Assembly: GCA_907165065.1 (NCBI GenBank)
Contig: OU015528.1
Span: forward strand, 32,758,515 to 32,822,514
Length of the DNA stretch: 64,000 nucleotides
Origin: Caprimulgus europaeus
Lineage: Eukaryota > Chordata > Aves > Caprimulgiformes > Caprimulgidae
Reading direction: 5' to 3'
Shown here: piece after piece, positions 61,061 to 64,000 of the stretch
Layout of the letters: every line of letters starts with the position of its first letter
Numbering within the stretch: the stretch's first letter is position 1
Notes under the pieces: model-generated
What the model was told of the DNA's origin: nothing
Seen by the model: only the letters and a program-made list of their open reading frames with translations
Database searches by the model: none
Made by a program: the position numbers and the translations under genes

Positions 61061-62957
61061 GGTGCCGCCGCTCTTCCACAACTGGAGCCCCAAAGCCGGG
61101 CGGGGACCGCCATCCCCCGGCGCCGGCCTCGCCCTGTCCTTGACTGACGCGGGCTCCATCCACTCCAGTCCCCCTGGCCCGCCCAAGGGGCAGAGGGGGA
61201 CTCGCACACACCCCTCCCCTTGTCCCCTCCCTTCTTCCCTCCTCGCCAGCTGCTTTCACCTGTGCGCGGCGGGGCTCCAGCCAGCGCGGCAGCCCTCCCC
61301 GTGTCCCTGGCAGCCCCTCGGGATGAAACTAACCCACCTCCTCCTCCGCCTGCCCCTCCGTGTGGGCTGAGGGGAGGGAAAGGGCTCCAGCAGGCGGCCA
61401 GCGGCCGACTTCGTCTCGTCGCGGACCCGTTGGCCGGCCCTGCTGCTGGGCGGCCTCCTGAGGAAACAGCACAGCCACGTTTTGGCCAGTCCCTGCTGGT
61501 TTTACCTCATTTTTCTTCCCGGAGGGGGTGAAGGGTCATTGAAGGATTAAAAAAAAGAAAAAAAAGAAAGGCGGGGAGGAGCGGGCGCAAAATTTCACAT
61601 ATTGACTGTTGGTGATTGTTTGGTTCACAAGAAGGGCTGCTAAAAGTAAAACAATTTTTTTTCTTTCTCCTTCCTTTTTTTTTCTCTTTCTCTCTCTCTC
61701 CTTTTTTTTTTGTTTGTTTTGGTTTGGTTTTTGTTTTTTCGATGGGAGCTGCCACGTACCGTTGGTGCCACCGCTGTCCCGCAGCCCCGTGTGGTCCTGG
61801 GCTGTGATCAGGGTGTCAGCGCCTGAGGCCCAGAGACAGGACCTGTTGCGTGCAGAGGAGGGACTCGAGGGGGAATTTAGCTGCCCAAATCTAACAAAAT
61901 CTCTGCCTTGTGTTTGGAGGGGGTTTTTTCTGATGAGTTTTTAATAGGCTTGTATTCACTTACTGAAAAGGCTGGATTAAATCTACAGAATTAAATGCTT
62001 TTCTTAGTTTTGCACTAACCACACTGCCTTGGGGATATCCTAGTTTGGGATTCACCACAAAGGCTTTTTCAGCACCTTTTATTGTCTTTAAGATTGAAGA
62101 GGACTAAGAGAAAAAAGTGAAGTTGGCCTCTAGCAACAATTAGGATAGCATCTAAATTTCTTTTAAAATTTGAGGTGGATATAGCTGAGTGTTAGAATAC
62201 AATTATTTGTAAATTATGCATAATTTCTCTGAAAAAGAAGAATGTCAGTTTTCATTATAACCAGCATCAGGATTTCATCTGCCTTCTGAAGTTTGCTACG
62301 CTGGTCAATGTCAGAAAAACGATGTTGAAGGAAATGAACATATGAGCCAATCCCAAGTAACAAGTCCTGCATTCCAAATAGAAGACACTGTATTTAATAG
62401 AAAGTTCTTGTTAAATAAAAAGTTACCATTAAATTAAAAGATTTTCTTTTTATCCCAAGGCTTTCAGAGAAAAAAAAAAAATCAAACTATATTTTAGCTC
62501 AAGTATCTGTAGTATCCCAAAGTACCAGCAGCAGATACATCTGAAAATGGTGGTAAGATATCTACATTCAGACCCCTAAAGTATTCTTAGTTCATGGGAG
62601 GGACTTCCATATCACATATGAGAAGTGGTGTATGCAGTGTACAAGGCTACTTGGTTAAAAGAGATATATTAGGCTTCTGTTGAATACTGTTCCTTGCATT
62701 TTGTGGGAGGCAACAGCCCCAGACCCTTTCTGACTCTGCCATACTTTAACTCTTGTAACTTAACAAAACCTTCACTCACTTATCACAAAAGAAAATTATT
62801 GGAAGATGTAAATATGGATATCTTCTACCTTTTTTATGAAAAAAAATAGTAGTTGGTTAGAGTTACTTGCATTTGCTACTGTGGGGTTACACTGCAAATG
62901 TGTCTTCAGAGAAGAGGAAGGAGTCAAGTATGTGAACTTCACATTTGAATTTGTGAG

Positions 62958-62987
62958 GTTTGAATATATATATATATATATATATTA
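62958..62987. repeat. (TA)n microsatellite
   Basis: Alternating TA over about 30 bases, ending in TTATAGG. Confidence 0.9.
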
Positions 62988-63400
62988 TAGGCTCCTTGAA
63001 AGATGATCTGTAGGCACCACTTGAGTAGGCAGAGAAGAAAATGTGCTTAAGTGGTAATTCAACATATACATACTTGGAAACTGTCCAAAGATTATCACAT
63101 GAAATCAGAGAACTACGACTCCAAGACAGAGTAGGGTGTTGGCAGTCACAGGGGACTGTAAAAACTTAATCTCAATTAAATGACTGAAATCACCTTTGAT
63201 ACTAGGTAATCATGCATCGTTATCTCCTTTGGAAATTACACCACCCTTTAATGTAGCCAACACAGTCATGGTTAAATGAGAGCGTTACTGTATTTGGGAA
63301 TGTTCGAAATGATAGATTGTTTCCATGCCAGGTGCTTGCAAGTTAAGACTAGTCAGCCTGTTTGGCAATAATTGAGTCACATATGACAGAATCAAACTTT

Positions 63401-63424
63401 CCCCCCCCCCCCCCCCCCCCCCCC
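63401..63424. repeat. C24 homopolymer
   Basis: Twenty-four C in a row, then GCCCTCC. The longest G/C homopolymer in the window. Confidence 0.9.
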
Positions 63425-63921
63425 GCCCTCCTTAGCCTGAACAAAGCTCAAAGATACCTGTTGCGCTTGAATCACTTTTCGGAAGGCCAGTTTAATCCAA
63501 CCTGGGCAAATAATATTTTGGTATATGCAGTTGTGGTAAAAGTCAGTACCAAAGACCAAATCCTGTATGAAATGATGTCAGCAGTAAATTTCCCCTTGGC
63601 ATTGGCACTTCAAAATCAAGGACTACGTGTCTGAAATGGATTGCAGTTATTGTTCTTGGAACTGCAGTGGACAATGACCCCTATAAGGAAGCCAGATAAG
63701 CAGAGAAGTCCAATTGCTATAACAAGCATTAATTGTTCTCTTCTCAGTGTCATTCCCGATCGGCCATTCAAAACTATTCAACAAGTAACTATTAAAGCTA
63801 GCACCTGAGCATGGGGTTTGTAGGGAAAAAAAATCAAATTTCGACTTGAAATTCTCCCCCGTGGATCTCAGCAGAGCTGCCTGGGAGTAGATCGGGGCCC
63901 GGTGACGATGTGGAGCTGTGT

Positions 63922-63934
63922 TGCCCTCTAGTGA
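63922..63934 (-). promoter_or_regulatory. CTCF-like motif upstream of CPM
   Basis: The + strand TGCCCTCTAGTGA is one base from the reverse CTCF consensus YGCCMYCTRSTGG. Only sequence similarity supports it. Confidence 0.4.
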
Positions 63935-64000
63935 CAGGTAAAGAAATCCTACGACAGGTACGAAAAATTCTTCACGCAATAGTGAGGTAGCTCCGCACGA

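Larger units (their letters stand above)
60570..61480 (-). promoter_or_regulatory. CPM: CPM CpG island and promoter region
   Basis: The island is rich in CpG and covers CPM exons 1 and 2 and about 400 bases upstream of the ATG. No TATA box was seen in the expected direction, so dispersed initiation is likely. The transcription start is not determined. Confidence 0.7.
61481..64000. other. Intergenic region upstream of CPM
   Basis: Contains T-rich tracts near 61655-61740, a TA microsatellite (62958-62987), a C24 run (63401-63424) and a CTCF-like motif (63922-63934). No gene recognised. In amniotes the next gene on this side is often CPSF6, but no part of it is visible. Confidence 0.6.

Overview
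This window is vertebrate nuclear DNA, almost certainly from a bird. The evidence is three CR1 LINE copies carrying the archosaur/turtle 3' signature, compact introns, CpG-island promoters, and two recognisable genes in the tail-to-tail order they have across amniotes: MDM2 (+ strand) and CPM (carboxypeptidase M, - strand). I could not narrow the species further.

Layout. 1-7200 is intergenic sequence with only small repeats and hairpins. 7250-8250 is a CpG island with both MDM2 promoters: a constitutive P1 region (YY1-type ATGGCGGC start-site motif, short uORF, candidate donor at 7883) and a p53-inducible P2 (two p53-like response elements, TATA box, short untranslated exon, 152-bp intron). 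Ten coding exons between 8248 and 20442 splice, with consistent phases, into a 484-residue MDM2 with p53-binding domain, NLS/NES, acidic domain, RanBP2-type zinc finger and RING. A long candidate 3'UTR follows, with proximal poly(A) signals near 20860 and a distal one at 25571.

CPM runs the other way. Nine coding exons from 61060 down to 27315 splice into a 448-residue GPI-anchored metallocarboxypeptidase with HxxE...H zinc ligands, catalytic Glu, transthyretin-like domain and hydrophobic C-terminal tail. Its start codon lies in a tiny GC-rich exon, so an intron splits the signal peptide. Intron 2 (about 20 kb) holds one long CR1 and a head-to-head CR1 pair. 61480-64000 is intergenic with microsatellites and a 24-base C run.

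The two genes do unrelated jobs: nuclear p53 ubiquitylation versus trimming C-terminal Arg/Lys from extracellular peptides. They share only position. The most notable points are the bird version of the p53-MDM2 feedback promoter, substitutions in the p53 pocket, a possible two-way poly(A) region between the genes, the split CPM signal peptide, and several unexplained hairpins and repeats. I see no phage, CRISPR, operon or clearly novel system.
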